64,000 nucleotides of DNA from Ampullaceana balthica (lineage: Eukaryota > Mollusca > Gastropoda > Lymnaeidae), in assembly GCA_944989445.1 (NCBI GenBank), contig CALYLW010000016.1, positions 1,061,476 to 1,125,475 on the forward strand, read 5' to 3'. The notes under the pieces were generated by a model. That model worked only from the letters and a program-made list of their open reading frames with translations. It was not told the origin of the DNA and did not search any database. The translations under genes and the position numbers were made by a program. Positions 1 through 11,330 of this stretch are shown here, piece after piece. Position 1 is the stretch's first letter; each line of letters opens with the position of its first letter.

Positions 1-15
1 CTTAATCCGCCCCTG
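1..15. mobile_element. Right end of a hAT-type MITE, cut by window edge
   Basis: The first 15 bases match the right terminus of the complete 635-bp element at 37512-38146 (TTAATCCGCCCCTG). Only the end of the element is in view. Confidence 0.5.
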
Positions 16-718
16 CTTTGTAGGGTAGTAGGCTAGGAAAAATTCCTGAAACATTATTATAATCATACATGTATATGTTGAAAAAACTCGACTCTCCTTT
101 AATATGGTGTTATGTCCAATATTTTCTAAAAGATTTTTCTCACGTTTGACCCGATGGTTCGTAGGTGAAGGACATAAACGCGTTTACTTGCAGATGTTTC
201 ATGGCATCCTTCTCGCTTTATGAACAGTGTTTTAAATATGACATATATTATTATATGGAATAGTCGTGTGATCTCAAAAAATCTCTCAGGCCAGCCTCGC
301 TCCGTCTGGCTAATGTACCACATGAGACACAGTGGACAAAATGTATATTAATTATTGTAAGAAAACCTCAGAAAATTTCTTAATTTTGATTATGTCCTTT
401 TAGAAAAAACTTATATAGATATTAATTCTGATACTGCTTCAATCAAAATGTTTCTATATTCTGTAAGTATTATCCTACAGTTTTGAAGAGTGTTCTAAAT
501 TTAAAAAAAATTATAATTGTACTATCATGTAAAATATCAAGTAAATACATGACTGCACATTAAAAGATGCTACGTTCAATTAAAAGTACATTAATTAAAT
601 CGTCCGCATGCTAAGAATACAGTTCATTCTACAAAAAAAAATTAAATTTTGACTTATTCTATAAAATTACATACAGATTTAGTTAAACTTTTTAACTGCT
701 GTTTTTCCAATCCAATAT
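16..718. other. Gene A intron or flank, no gene seen
   Basis: AT-rich sequence with short accidental reading frames only. By analogy with gene B this lies in the intron after exon 7; the next exon of gene A is expected to the left of the window. Confidence 0.5.
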
Positions 719-1010
719 TATCTTATCTTCTTATCTATACAGACGCTCCTTCTATGCAGAAGATAGTTGCGTCCACAGACCATGAGAGATGATCTGTTGG
801 CAAGTGATGCAGCATTCACAGGCCACGGTTTGTGGGTTCCACGCATTACCCAGCCGCCTAACTACATGTAGTGTTAGGTACCCATTCGGAGCGGGGTGAC
901 TCAGGGACGCCCTAGGCCCCGGGAACAAACCCTTGCCTTCACAACGGATTCGAACCCGTGACCATCGGTACGACAGTCCAGTGCGCTGCCACTCGACCAC
1001 CGCGTCCCCA
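719..1010 (-). repeat. tRNA-derived SINE, family 1 (complete copy)
   Basis: Read on the minus strand, a tRNA-like head carries an A-box-like TGGTCGAGTGG (about 989-999) and a B box GGTTCGAATCC (about 946-956). A body of about 170 bp follows, then a tail with GAAGGAGCGTCTGTA and AGATAAG repeats. The tail matches the 3' end of the LINEs at 11.3 and 60.9 kb. It lies just downstream of exon 7 of gene A and is not part of its coding sequence. Confidence 0.85.
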
Positions 1011-1071
1011 TCTGTCATGTAGATATAAAAATTTAACGAAATAGAAAAAAATATAGTGAACACTCCCTGAC

Positions 1072-1275
1072 CTTGATACACGTTCACTGAGCACACTATA
1101 AGAGATTCCGACAAATTCAACCTCATTTCGGTCACCCTGGCCAAATTGGCACAACAAGTGATGTCTATTGTGTTGTCATCCACTTGGTAAATTTTCGATG
1201 CAGAACTCAATTCGTAGCACCGTATAGTTTCATTTGTTGTCGTCAGGCTCAATCTGATCGAATGTAAGCTCCTGA
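1072..1275 (-). CDS. Gene A exon 7, linker domain second half
   Basis: Acceptor TTTCTTCAG, donor G|GTCAGG, phase 1 at both ends, 67 complete codons. Contains RCYELSSASKIYQ and ends LIVCSVNVYQ, matching gene B exon 7 (CYEFSSISKIYQ ... LCSVHVYQ). The donor is weaker than usual. Confidence 0.8.
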
Positions 1276-3730
1276 CTGAAGAAATTCATTTTTTAACAAA
1301 TTCTTATATTTAATGTTCCATTTATATTAAAAAGTAAACAAAATTAAAATTTAAAAAAAAACGAACAATATCAAGGAACAGTATTTAAGTAAACATGTTT
1401 GACTGTGACTGTAATAATTATACCCTAATATTTTTTTTAATAATATCTTTGTACTACATTAAAATGTGATTGGGCGAATTTATTTTGAGGGGGATTTTTT
1501 ATTTATTAATTATTTTCTCCCCCCGGATAATATATATTTTTAAAAATCTTCCAGGGGAGACTCTGCCGAATACGTTTTGCAACACCTGTGGTTTGAAATC
1601 TTTTGTTTTGTAAAGGTAAAAGATTTTACTCCCTATTGAAATTTACATGATCTTGACTAAACTTTCATACATTTTAATATGTCAATTACAATCTATTTTG
1701 AAATAAACATGTGTTTCAAACTTTAAATTTTACTACCATTTGGCGGGAGCTCTTAATGTCATTTTATTCTTATGCTATATGTAAACAATATTTTCTTTAT
1801 ATGATCGTTTTTGGGTGCCCTGGAATTTTTTAAATTAAAATATAACTTACAGGTGACCTGAGGGCCAAAGTTGATTTAGTATCTTAAACATTTGCTAACG
1901 GGGTAATGGAGGAATCAAGACGAATTTTAGTACCAAAATAAGTATAGCCAATAGTATCATATAATGGGTTATGTTATAAAACCCGAAATGTCTTTTGTTC
2001 AAGACTTGGGGCCCCCAAATCCTTTTTTTTTCTCGTAAATTTTAAAGAATATTTTACTCTTTCGTTTATATTAGTTTTGACAAATTTATGCAATTATCAT
2101 CAAAATTGAAATTTCTAGTGGTTTTGAACTTTACTTATTGCACAGTTTTGGGTCCGACGCAGTAAATTATTATATTTTCTTAAATAGCCTTTAAAATAAT
2201 ATTTTAAACATTGGCTGGCGGCAATGTTTACTAAGACATGACATGAAACATTTCTTAGGCTTCTGGTGATATTTTAAAAAAAATTATTCTGATGATTAAT
2301 TGATAGAAATGCTCTGGCTGAAAATTGAATCAAGGAAGATTATGTTGGCTGAGTTGACATTTAACGCAAGAATCTTGATTTCTGTCTTTCAAATGGCCAA
2401 ACTACTTCTTGACGATATAATAAAACTTAACGTCACTCTATCTTTTAAAATTGATAGGACTTCAGGGATAAACTTTCGTTTATCCAAAATTTACGTTTAT
2501 TTTCTGGCAGCTGATATATCAGTAGTCTACAGTTGTGAACGTTTTTTTTTAAACCATACCGTTTATGACTAAGTGTTGTTTGAGTATAAAGAGATAGTTG
2601 AAAAGCCATATTAATTTTATCTCTCACCAACGCTTGTAATAAATAAGGAGTTGCTTGTTTTACACTAGTCTACAATGCATTAATTTTTTTTAAAGTATGG
2701 GTAAAACGATATGAGTAAATGTTCAAGAATTACTCTTAAAACTAATATTCTTGTTCATGTTTTTAAAAAATATCTTGGAAGAATTTCAAAATACGAGTAA
2801 TTATTAAAAACCCACTAATCTTTTTTAAAACTCATAAAATTTGCATTTCTTTCTTCTATTCCTCTTAACAGTGACGTTTTAAACATTTCTGACATTGTTC
2901 ACCATTAAACATCAAAGAGTTTTAAAACAAACTGTGATTGTGTTAAGACGGTTTTTTTTACAGTTAGAGATTTATTCTCTCCACAAATCTAAGAATAGAT
3001 TTCTAACAATTGAGAAAAATAAAACCTTCAAGACAATATATTTGTACGTGGGAAATTATTAATTTTAAAATAAAGCTTTTATGGACGAGTTAAGAAAGAA
3101 GTTATAATATATAAAGAGATTCTTTATTAAAGAATTAATTTTCTTTCTGGTTTTGTTGCATAGTTTGCAATTTAAAACTTGTAAGTCCAAGTACTTCGAT
3201 TTAATATGACTAAAAACGTGGGTCGGGCGCTTATGAGGTTTAACATATGCGGTTCACTCATTCTCTCACTTATAGATCTCTCTTTTGCCTTCTAAATTAG
3301 AAATCTTTAATTTTTATACCAAACACTCGCCCAAAGTTTTTAGTCATATTAAATCGAAGTCACTTCTCGCCACTTGTCAGATTAAAATGATTGGTCATCC
3401 AACATACGACGACCAAAAGATGTTCAGCGCCTTACTTTCAAGAATGTTTTAAACCAAGTAAGCCATTCAAAAATAGAAAATACTTAATCAGGTTATTTAC
3501 TTGTTACAAGGTTTTTTTAAAATTATTTTTTGCAATAAATTTGTTGATTAAAGGAGTCTAAAGAAACATTTATTTTAAATTGAACATTTGTCTGCGAGCC
3601 ACATGCAGTCCTAAATAGATCCATAAAGCCACTTCTGGCTCGGGAGCCATGGTTTTCCAACCCCTGCAGTATACGATTGAAAAAAGGACCTTTGGGATCT
3701 TTTTGGGACATGTTTTCATAAATATATATG

Positions 3731-3765
<35 letters not shown>

Positions 3766-6700
3766 GTGTGTATATATATGTATATATATATATAATTATA
3801 TAATAAATAAATATATATATATGTGTGTGTGCAATAACTACCGGTATATATATAACAAGAAACACAAAAAGTGCTAGATAAAAATTGTATTATTAAATTA
3901 TCTTTAGCTAGAAAGCTAAATACGTTGTGGAAAATACATTTAAATGCTACTAAAAAGCGTTAGCAGCCACTTTTTGAAACATATATTTACCCTGTACTAA
4001 TTATTAGCTTCTCGTCATGTCTTTTGAAAAAACAAAAACGTACCTTATATGCTCCTTGATGTCATTACATGTTGTATTTATGTTTTACTTTGAATAAATC
4101 GATAATTATGTGTGTTACAAATGTTTTGTAAAGTGATATGCGCTCATTACTTTGTCAGTGTACTGTGCTATGTATATTATCAATTGATTATAATTATTAT
4201 TACTATAATATTATAACTTAGTTTTTTTCAATAATTAATTTAAAAAATCTGAATAAAGATTTTCTTTAAAACAATCTTAATTTGTTATTTACTACATTCA
4301 CAGACAAACTTTATTACCTCTGCTACCAACAATAAGTCGAATCCAAGAGAAGTATATAGGGGTGATGAAATTAAATTTAAGATTTCCAGTTTTTGTGTCA
4401 CAAGTTTCGGGATCGAAGTCCAGTAGTCGATCATTGGGATCAAACAAAACATCGCCTATTTAATTCAAGGAAAGCATATAGAAAATTTAGTTACCAAATT
4501 GTTGCATGAAAAAGTTTAAATGACATTGCGTTTAGTTCCTGAATTTCATAATCGATTTTTATTAAAAATGTTGGCTATTATTGTGACGACTAAAGTTAAG
4601 AGATTTATAAAAATAAAACGCCTCGAGTTGGTTAGTTTCATCTTTGCCGGGTTGTCTCTAGGCCATGTAAATGATAAATGCCCCCCCCCAAAAAAAAATG
4701 TTAACAAATAATAAGGGTTGAGGTGTTTATGACGAGTAAAAAATATCAGGAAAATTATAGATTTGTGCAGAGTCCAGAGAAACATAATCTTGTTTTCTTT
4801 AATTAGTCTTTCATTGTTTTTAATGGTATAGAACGGTGGCCACCAAACAACGGCCCATGGTCCGAATCCAACCCATGATGCCATTTTATCCGGCAAGCCA
4901 TCTTCATAATAATGATAAATGTGCTTGATATATGGCTACATAACGTTTTGATACAATTTAAATATTAAATGTAGATTTCTTTAAGGTCATCAAAATTACG
5001 AGAAAATACAGGCTACTAGATTCCTGATTATTCTTTTTATATTAAAATTATCTTGCACCACTTATCGTATTTCCCCTAACATACCGACTTTACTAAGACA
5101 ACAAAGAAAACATAATTTTCTTCCACCCCCCCCCCTTAGTCTCAAGACTTTTATCTTCATTGGAATGAGCTTCGATGTGTTACAGTAGATAGAAGACAGC
5201 ATGACTAGAGACAGAAAATAACATTTCGGGCAGATTATGACTTATTAAGAATATAAATTTTCGGCTCCAGTCGCTCTTTTCATACACTGCATCATACAAG
5301 AAATCTGCGGGAAAAACATTTCTCGTAATCTGTAGAGATATGTCCAAAATGAATGCGTGTAATTTGATTTGCATGCGTGCGCTTTTCTTGGCGCCCTTGG
5401 TTTGGATTGTCTTTCTTTGATAGCATAGTGGCAATAAGTTTTCCGAAATAAGATATTCATGGCTCAGCGGACCATCAGTACCTTGGCAATTCCGCTCAAC
5501 TGACCTATTCTCCTTCATCTTCTTGTAATAACTAGTGGTCTAAGTGGTAGCGCACTGGACTATCGATCCGAGACAGATCCCGAGTCCCGGGTTCGAGCCA
5601 AAGTACTGGCAAGGCCCCTGGGGTATTGTGCTGGCCACACATTCCCCTGCTCGTTAGTGGTGGCTAAAACTTGTGAACGCTACATCACTTGCCCCATAGT
5701 CCGTCATGGACTGGAAGGGGGTCTCTTGTACTAACTGACTTTCATTGTAATGATCCTACACATTTGAGCTGTAACTCAAGGATGATTTTTTTCTTTATTT
5801 TGTCGTCTGATGGGCTATGTATTTTTGTTTCTCCTTAAGTTGATGTTGTTTGAAAAGACTTTAGTTGTTAATCATGTCGTTAAAGTAAATAGGGGGGGGG
5901 GCTATTGAATTTATAGTTCTGTCTTAATAGAAAGAATCTGATCAGTCACAAAAATGAAAGTTAATTGCCCCCTTCCCTATAAGTAGAAAATCGCTTTTAG
6001 ACATTGTTGCTTTCTCTGGAGACATCTCACGCATCCATTCTATGGTTATCTAATATATTTTGTCTGAAACTCGCGCAAATGTAAGTGTCTGCCTAATTTT
6101 TAGTTTTAACATTTTAACTACAGGAGTTCATGTTAATTCATATCAATTCCTGAACGGTCTGCATTAGACAATACAGAAAATTAATTCGCCAGTTTTCCTG
6201 TCTCGTTTGACAATTTGACTTTATTAGTGGGTTGAATGCATTGGCATTGTGTGTAGCCATGAGAGCAGTATTCTGGGGCTGGTAAGAAGTAATCATCAAG
6301 TATTGACAGCATGCCATCAGTACTGTGTTGTTCATGCAGCCAAGAGAGCAGTATTCTGGGGCTTGTAAGAAATAATCATCAAGTATTGACAGCATGCCAT
6401 CAGTACTGTGTTGTTCATGCAGCCAAGAGAGCAGTATTCTGGGCCTGGTAAGAAATAATCATCAAGTATTGACAGAATGCCATCAGTACTGTGTTGTTCA
6501 TGCAGCCAAGAGAGCGGTATTCTGGGGCTGGTAAGAAGTAATCATCAAGTATTGACAGCATGCCATCAGTACTGTGTTGTTCATGCAGCCAAGAGAGCAG
6601 TATTCTGGGGCTGGTAAGAAGTAATCATCAAGTATTGACAGCATGCCATCAGTACTGTGTTGTTCATACAGCCAAGAGAAGAGAGCAGTATTCTGGGGCT

Positions 6701-9700
6701 GGTAAGAAGTAATCATCAAGTATTGACAGTATGACATCAGTACTGTGTTGTTCATGCAGCCAAGAGAGCAGTATTCTGGGGCTGGTAAGAAGTAATCATC
6801 AAGTATTGACAGCATGCCATCATTACTGTGTTGTTCATCACTCTAAAAACGGTGTCATTTTACCAAGGCTAACAATGCTTATCAAAAATTATGGTTGCTT
6901 GCCTCCGGGAATGGTAGAACACATTCCATCTCCCGACTAAAAAAAATGAGACTAGATGGTTATAGCCAATACAGGTTAATTGATATAAAAAACAGTGCAG
7001 GAGATGCTCCTTCCCTTCAAGGACAAATATTGTCAGGAAAAAGTCCCCTATGAGATAACAATTTGCGCATTTCTCATTTAAACTTACGGAGCTGGCATCC
7101 GTCACCAAACCAACCCAAGGCACATCTCCCATCAAAGTCAAGGCATTCACCAGTAGACGAGCACCTGTGTGACCTGCAGTTACACTTGAAGGTTTCATTA
7201 CGACCAAACCACGTGATTTCTAGGGAGCAAAAGAGAGACGTGTACTATTTGATCCATAATTGTATTACAACATAGCAGTGTAATGATGGCTTATTAAAGT
7301 AGATGGGAGATGGCTTAAACGTGTTCATGTTGCTGAACAATTAGATTCATATGGTTTGCCCAGACTATGCCAGACTAACAACAGGTTGAATCTAAAAATA
7401 ATGTTTAAAAAATAGTGATAAAAACATGCTTTTATTCTAATGCACTAAAAAGAGAAAATACATTATTAGCACACAATTTCTTCTGTCTACAAAAATAAAA
7501 GCATCGGCGCGGGGTATGAAGAAATACAATGTATTGTAAGTAGTTATGAAACATCATGTGAACTCATAATTATAAGTATTATGTGTAAATCTCTATCAAC
7601 ATGGAAGGAAGTGTGAAACGTATACAGTGTATCTCCGTCGTAACAACGATTGATAGTACACAGGAAAATGTTACTTGCACGACAAATCTCCAGGGATATG
7701 AACATGAACTTAACAATCCTAAAAACATACACATTATTTATCTCTACAACCAATAAGCTGACGCCAAAGATTTCGATTTATGTTGTGCACATTAGAAGCT
7801 AATATAATTACAGACAAACAGAATGGTAAGCTAAATAAAATCGAGTAAAAATATCGTTTTCTTTAGCGGGTTACCTAGGTGTGGTTCTGGTACTTATGTC
7901 TTGATATGTTAAAGATAATCTAGGAGTATAAAATGTCATTAAAATGATAGGCATATGAAATAAAACGAGCATCAATTGTATAAGAAAATTTTATTTAATT
8001 AAAAGTTACCGGTATGAACTCGTTGATTTAATTATGAATGTAGTTCTAAAAGTTTTAGCATTAATATGCGATTTGTGTCTCAAACACTCGGAAACAATTT
8101 TAATGAACTCCTTCGGGAAAAGTGCATTTCCCCTGGTATTGTATGCTTAATGGGAATCTTACTTACTTGGCGACATACACACGGCATGATGGTTATCACC
8201 ACATTGGGAAGAAGCTACCACTGTCATGTTTGTTTTCGCTACCAGGCAACTGCCAATATGTTGTGTCAAATCGGAAATATTTATTATTTCATTTGTAGCT
8301 ACCCAACGGTATCGAGTGGAACGGCTGTCATACATCGCATTTAGCCAAACTGTTGTATTTTCTTGGAAAGAGAAAATAATACTTCATGGGAAACAACTAT
8401 TTTTCTTCAAAATATTTAAGCAAGTTTTCTTAATTTAAAGTTTTAGGATATGAAAGAATATATTATATATTAGGGCTGTTATCGATTAATTTAAATTTAT
8501 AGTTAACTTTTGAAAAATTAGCGATTAATTAATCGATAATTTAGATTAAAGCAAAAAAAAAGAAATTTAATACGTCATTAACTGAACATTTCAAGGGAAG
8601 TAACAAAGATAGGTAATTCAAGTTTTTTTAATTGAGTTACTTCCCCTGTCTGTCAGACATTGAAAATTAAGAATATTTTGAACTAAATTTTATGACAATG
8701 TGTTAATACTTGATCGGATGTTTGTGCTGAAGGTGGTACGTCAGCGATGTGTTTGATCCGTTAAAAGAGAATTGTTTATGGCAGTGAACACAGTAAACTT
8801 TTTCACCATCTTTGACTTTGCCATCCGCAGTTAGCTTAAAAACAAAAACTTAGCACAATTTTCCAGTTATATGTTTAAATTTAACTGCGCTGATGCTGTC
8901 AGCCAATTTTTAATTGACGTCTGCCGGTCCACATGAATTAATAAAATCAATTATAATATCTTATCTTCTTCTTATCAATACAGACGCTCCTTCTATGCAG
9001 AAGATAGTTGCGTCCACAGACCATGACAGATGATCTGTTGGCAAGTGATGCAGCATTCACAGGCCACGGCTTTGTGGGTTCCACGCATTACCCAGCCGCC
9101 TAACTACATGTAGTGTTAGGTACCCATTCGGAGCGGGGTGACTCAGGGACGCCCTAGGCCCCGGGAACAAACCCTTGCCTTCACATGGATTCGAACCCGT
9201 GACCATCGGTACGACAGTCCAGTGCGGGAGAAGTTTGTATGTAAAAAATTATATAAATTATTATTAAAAAATATTATAAATATTTTCTTTAATTTTAATC
9301 GAATTTTTATCGATTAAAATAATTTTAATCCATAATATACTTTAGCGATTAATAAATTCATTAATCGTTCATTTCCGCAACCCTATTATGTACACGTGCA
9401 TAACACACCAGTAAAAATTGAAAATACTGTTCTTAATTTGAAACTTTTTTAATGTTTGGAAAACTTGTTTTTAGATTTCATTATATTTAATTTTAGAGCG
9501 CCTCCCGTATGTCATGGCATAAACTCTCCCACATAACAAATTTAAAAAATATTCTCACTCTGAAACATTTTAGTTAAGTTTGGCTTAAAAATTTCACGAT
9601 GCGATGTTGGTGATGGCAGGTAATTAAGTAGCTGCATCCTTTTTTCAGCACAGAATTTCTGTGAAAAATAAAATAACAAGGACATTACACAGAACATTTT

Positions 9701-10722
9701 AAACAAGAAAAATAGCAAATAAATATTAATAGCAAATATAAAAACCATAATAATACTGTTGATGTCGTCATAGCACAACAAAAAAATAATTAAAAATTAT
9801 AAGTCAATTTTAAGTGCGGCATGTTTATAATTTATTGACCCACCTGTGCTTCAAACATGTTAGTGTACAAATTGGCCCACATGTAAAAGTTAGAGCCCTC
9901 CGCACACGCATGTCTTGGTGGACAAATGTAACTCTTTACTGTGGGGCATATAAATGATTGTTTATTATTCTCCATTTTTAAAAAAAAATTACATTTCTGT
10001 TTTTAAAAAAAATTAACCGAATAATATGTAACTTTAAAATTAGCTTAAATGTGACATGTATTTATTTATTGTATGGAATGCACAGATATATAAACTATCT
10101 AAATAACAAATCTTGTATTTTTGTTATCAAATAAAAATGGTTTATTCTTATTGCATTTAGCTAACTTTAAAAACTGTTTATTTATAATATAAAAACTTTC
10201 ACAGGCTCTTCGACGATATTATGATTACAAGGTACATGTCTTAGCATCAGAGCTTATACAATTTCTAAGCTTCTTTCCATGCAAATTTCTCCTCATGTTA
10301 AAAGCAAGAATAGATAAATAAAAATAATTTGAGATCTTATATACAGATATCATTACTATAACTGGCAGAGATAAAAATGTATGAATCTTTTTTTTTAAAT
10401 GACTATGACTTATGGTACACATAACCTACGATGCCTACGGTTATCAGTCAGAGAAATGTTTTATTTTTATTTTAAAAGTAAAAGAGGAAAAGTTTAAGTT
10501 TTAGTGGAGTCTTGGTGGTATTAATGCAATTTATACAGAACGACCTATCTATGCCAATGAATTAATTTAATTAAAACGATGTTACGATAATATTTTTTTC
10601 ATTTATATTGGTGACTCAAAGATAAATGAAGTCTTGCCTTGTTGATAATAAAGAATAAACGTGATAAAAACTCTGATCAACTTGGAGCTGTTTACTTCCA
10701 TCAACACATTAAATGATTTCAT
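1072..10722 (-). CDS. Gene A: CTLD/EGF/F5/8-type receptor paralogue, 5' seven exons (partial)
   Basis: Seven exons, 10638-10722, 9844-9938, 9559-9658, 8167-8361, 7088-7219, 4318-4455 and 1072-1275, match exons 1-7 of gene B in order, phase and sequence. They join to 949 coding bases ending in phase 1, so the gene continues beyond the left edge. They encode a signal peptide, a three-exon C-type lectin-like domain, one EGF and both halves of the first linker domain. The EGF exon differs from gene B at only about two residues, while the lectin exons are clearly diverged. Introns also align with those of gene B, so A and B are tandem duplicates. Function is inferred as cell-surface recognition. 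No stop or frameshift was seen in the visible exons. Confidence 0.8.
1276..3192. other. Intron 6 of gene A, diffuse repeat sequence
   Basis: No exon recognised. The part from about 1440 to 2230 has diverged resemblance to the repeat family at 53.2-56.3 kb (phrases such as TTTTGAACTT, TATTGCACA and GGGCCCCC). The rest is AT-rich with no structure I can name. Confidence 0.35.
3193..3360. mobile_element. Short MITE with about 25-bp perfect terminal inverted repeats
   Basis: The left end ACTTCGATTTAATATGACTA (3193 onward) is the exact reverse complement of the right end finishing at 3360. Inversion continues through AAAAAC, then is imperfect (GTGGGTCGGGCG against CGCCCAAA). Total about 168 bp. 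No convincing target duplication was seen, so the superfamily is open. Confidence 0.7.
3523..3672 (-). mobile_element. Truncated hAT MITE related to the 56.5-kb copy
   Basis: On the minus strand it starts CTGCAGGGGTTGGAAAACCA and continues with GAGCCAGAAGTGGCT, like the left end of the element at 56531. Only one terminus is present; the other end fades into AT-rich sequence. Confidence 0.6.
3719..3860. repeat. (AT)n / (GT)n microsatellite
   Basis: A run of TATATATA interrupted by short GTGTGTG blocks. Simple sequence in intron 6 of gene A. Confidence 0.9.
4318..4455 (-). CDS. Gene A exon 6, linker domain first half
   Basis: Acceptor AATTAAATAG, donor G|GTAATA, phase 1 at both ends, 138 bases. 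Contains FDPNDRLLDFDPETCDTK and IYFSWIRL; 39 of 45 codon-complete residues equal those of gene B exon 6. Confidence 0.85.
4456..5530. other. Intron 5 of gene A, aligned with intron 5 of gene B
   Basis: Non-coding. Blocks at about 4510-4920 and 5100-5510 match 42.88-43.6 and 43.8-44.2 kb of gene B, showing that intron sequence as well as exons was duplicated. One CTCAGCGGACCATCAGTACC unit near 5462 is the single-copy counterpart of the 40-bp array at 44.16 kb. Confidence 0.6.
5531..5745 (+). repeat. tRNA-derived SINE, family 2
   Basis: The tRNA-like head has A-box-like TGGTCTAAGTGG (5536-5547) and B box GGTTCGAGCC (5590-5599). The body includes GTGAACGCTACATCACTTGCC, close to GTGAATGCTGCATCACTTGCC of SINE family 1, although head and tail differ. 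Confidence 0.75.
6245..6835. repeat. Minisatellite, about 83-bp unit, about 7 copies
   Basis: Units carry GCAGTATTCTGGGGCTGGTA, ATCATCAAGTATTGACAG and TACTGTGTTGTTCAT. They are nearly identical to each other. The same unit occurs about three times at 46.69-46.94 kb in the matching intron of gene B. Confidence 0.9.
7088..7219 (-). CDS. Gene A exon 5, EGF-like domain
   Basis: Acceptor GCTCCCTAG, donor C|GTAAGT, phase 1 at both ends, 132 bases. Six cysteines in the order CNC ... HRC ... GEC ... GRC ... DGC. The junction with exon 6 makes CQLRD. Nearly identical to gene B exon 5. Confidence 0.9.
7220..8166. other. Intron 4 of gene A
   Basis: AT-rich, aligns in patches with 47.32-48.7 kb of gene B. 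No exon or mobile element recognised. Confidence 0.45.
8167..8361 (-). CDS. Gene A exon 4, C-type lectin-like domain, C-terminal half
   Basis: Acceptor TCTCTTTCCAAG, donor A|GTAAGTAAG, phase 1 at both ends, 64 complete codons. Contains VWLNAMYD, YRWVATNEI, SCLVA and CGDNHHAVCM, the layout of a CTLD core and its last two cysteines. I see no EPN/QPD or WND calcium-sugar motif. Confidence 0.85.
8712..8848 (-). pseudogene. BED zinc-finger fragment of a hAT transposase
   Basis: The minus-strand reading gives KVKDGEKVYCVHCHKQFSF followed by TSLTYHLQHKHP: a C-x2-C pair and a spaced H pair in the BED-finger pattern found at the N-terminus of hAT transposases. The fragment is isolated and has no catalytic domain. 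Confidence 0.65.
8959..9226 (-). repeat. SINE family 1, 5'-truncated copy
   Basis: Nearly identical to the SINE at 719-1010, from the AGATAAG tail up to the tRNA-like B box, but it breaks off at GTCCAGTGCG before the A box. A truncated head fits incomplete target-primed reverse transcription. Confidence 0.85.
9559..9658 (-). CDS. Gene A exon 3, C-type lectin-like domain, middle
   Basis: Acceptor TTTTTCACAG, donor A|GTGAGA. Starts in phase 0 and ends in phase 1, 100 bases. Encodes KFCAEKRMQLLNYL and TSHREIF, the usual second-helix cysteine region of a CTLD. Confidence 0.85.
9844..9938 (-). CDS. Gene A exon 2, C-type lectin-like domain, N-terminal part
   Basis: Acceptor ATGCCCCACAG, donor CAG|GTGGGT. 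Starts in phase 1 and ends in phase 0, 95 bases. Encodes SYICPPRHACAEGSNFYMW and ends NMFEAQ; 21 of 31 residues equal gene B exon 2. Confidence 0.85.
10638..10722 (-). CDS. Gene A exon 1, signal peptide
   Basis: ATG at 10722 opens a 28-codon frame beginning MKSFNVLMEVNSSKLIRVF, then a hydrophobic run ending YYQQ. It ends in phase 1 at AAG|GCAAGA, a GC donor also present in gene B. This start was chosen because the upstream and downstream frames align with gene B and the next exon's phase fits. Exon 1 is short, so it is less certain than the others. Confidence 0.65.
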
Positions 10723-10940
10723 ATCAGTATTTCAGACGATTCTATCCAAAAATAACACTAACAGTAATTTATTTTGTAGAAATGCTCGAAAAATAAAAAA
10801 ATGCCAAGTGCGACGAAAGCTGTAAGTTTAAACCATCTATAAAAGAAAAATTAAATCTATTTTTTCAATGTAATAATTTTTGTTTATTCTTTTACAAAAG
10901 ATTCACGCCCATTTCACTTCTGGTTTGAATTGGTGCAAAT
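10723..10940 (-). promoter_or_regulatory. Conserved block upstream of gene A (5'UTR/promoter candidate)
   Basis: Sequence just upstream of the start, such as AGACGATTCTATCCAAAAAT and GGTTTGAATTGGTGCAA, is shared with 50829-51060 upstream of gene B. Conservation suggests 5'UTR or promoter, but I see no clear TATA box on the minus strand. Confidence 0.35.
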
Positions 10941-11330
10941 GTTTTTGGGTTTAAAAAAAAATAATTTATGTATAATTAAACAAATGAACATTTTTCAAAT
11001 TGAAAATTACTGAAATTAAATAATTTAACTATAAATATAATACAGTAATCGGTAATTTAGAGTAATTTAACTATAAATATATTATAGGAATTGGTAAGTA
11101 AAAGTAAAAAAGTTAGATGAGAATATCAAATTTGCTTGGATAGATGTGTGCAAGTCGTTGACGTAACTAATTAGTTTTGATGCAGAGTGACCATCAGGCT
11201 CTAAAATGTCATAAGACAGCTAACTTTGTAAATTCTAGAATTACAAGATGGGCCCTAATTTTATAAGAATTTAACTTTTGACATTTAATACATCTAAGGC
11301 CCTCCTCCAAAATGAATATAAAACAATGTA

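Larger units (their letters stand above)
8471..9385 (-). mobile_element. hAT-type element remnant with nested SINE
   Basis: Bounded by inverted sequences around GGGCTGTTATCGATTAAT and ATTAATCG ... CAACCCT, resembling hAT TIRs. Inside is a BED-finger fragment (8712-8848), and a SINE (8959-9226) has inserted into it. No full transposase frame survives. It sits in intron 3 of gene A. Confidence 0.55.

Noticed and set aside
943..1010. tRNA-like sequence with A and B boxes
   Set aside because: It is the head of a SINE with a body and LINE-like tail and recurs at 9.2 and 23.6 kb; not a functional tRNA gene.
6245..6835. Possible CRISPR-like array
   Set aside because: Units are contiguous tandem repeats without unique spacers, in a eukaryotic intron.
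6138..6940. Frames with repeated residues in both strands at 6.1-6.9 kb
   Set aside because: Translations of the 83-bp intron minisatellite; the unit is not a multiple of three and the frames do not connect to exons.
8066..8438. Plus-strand frames over 8.1-8.4 kb
   Set aside because: Antisense of CTLD exon 4 of gene A; no domain of their own.
10225..10422. Minus-strand frame considered as first exon of gene A
   Set aside because: No matching frame in gene B, and the phase does not join exon 2; the 10638-10722 exon is conserved and fits.
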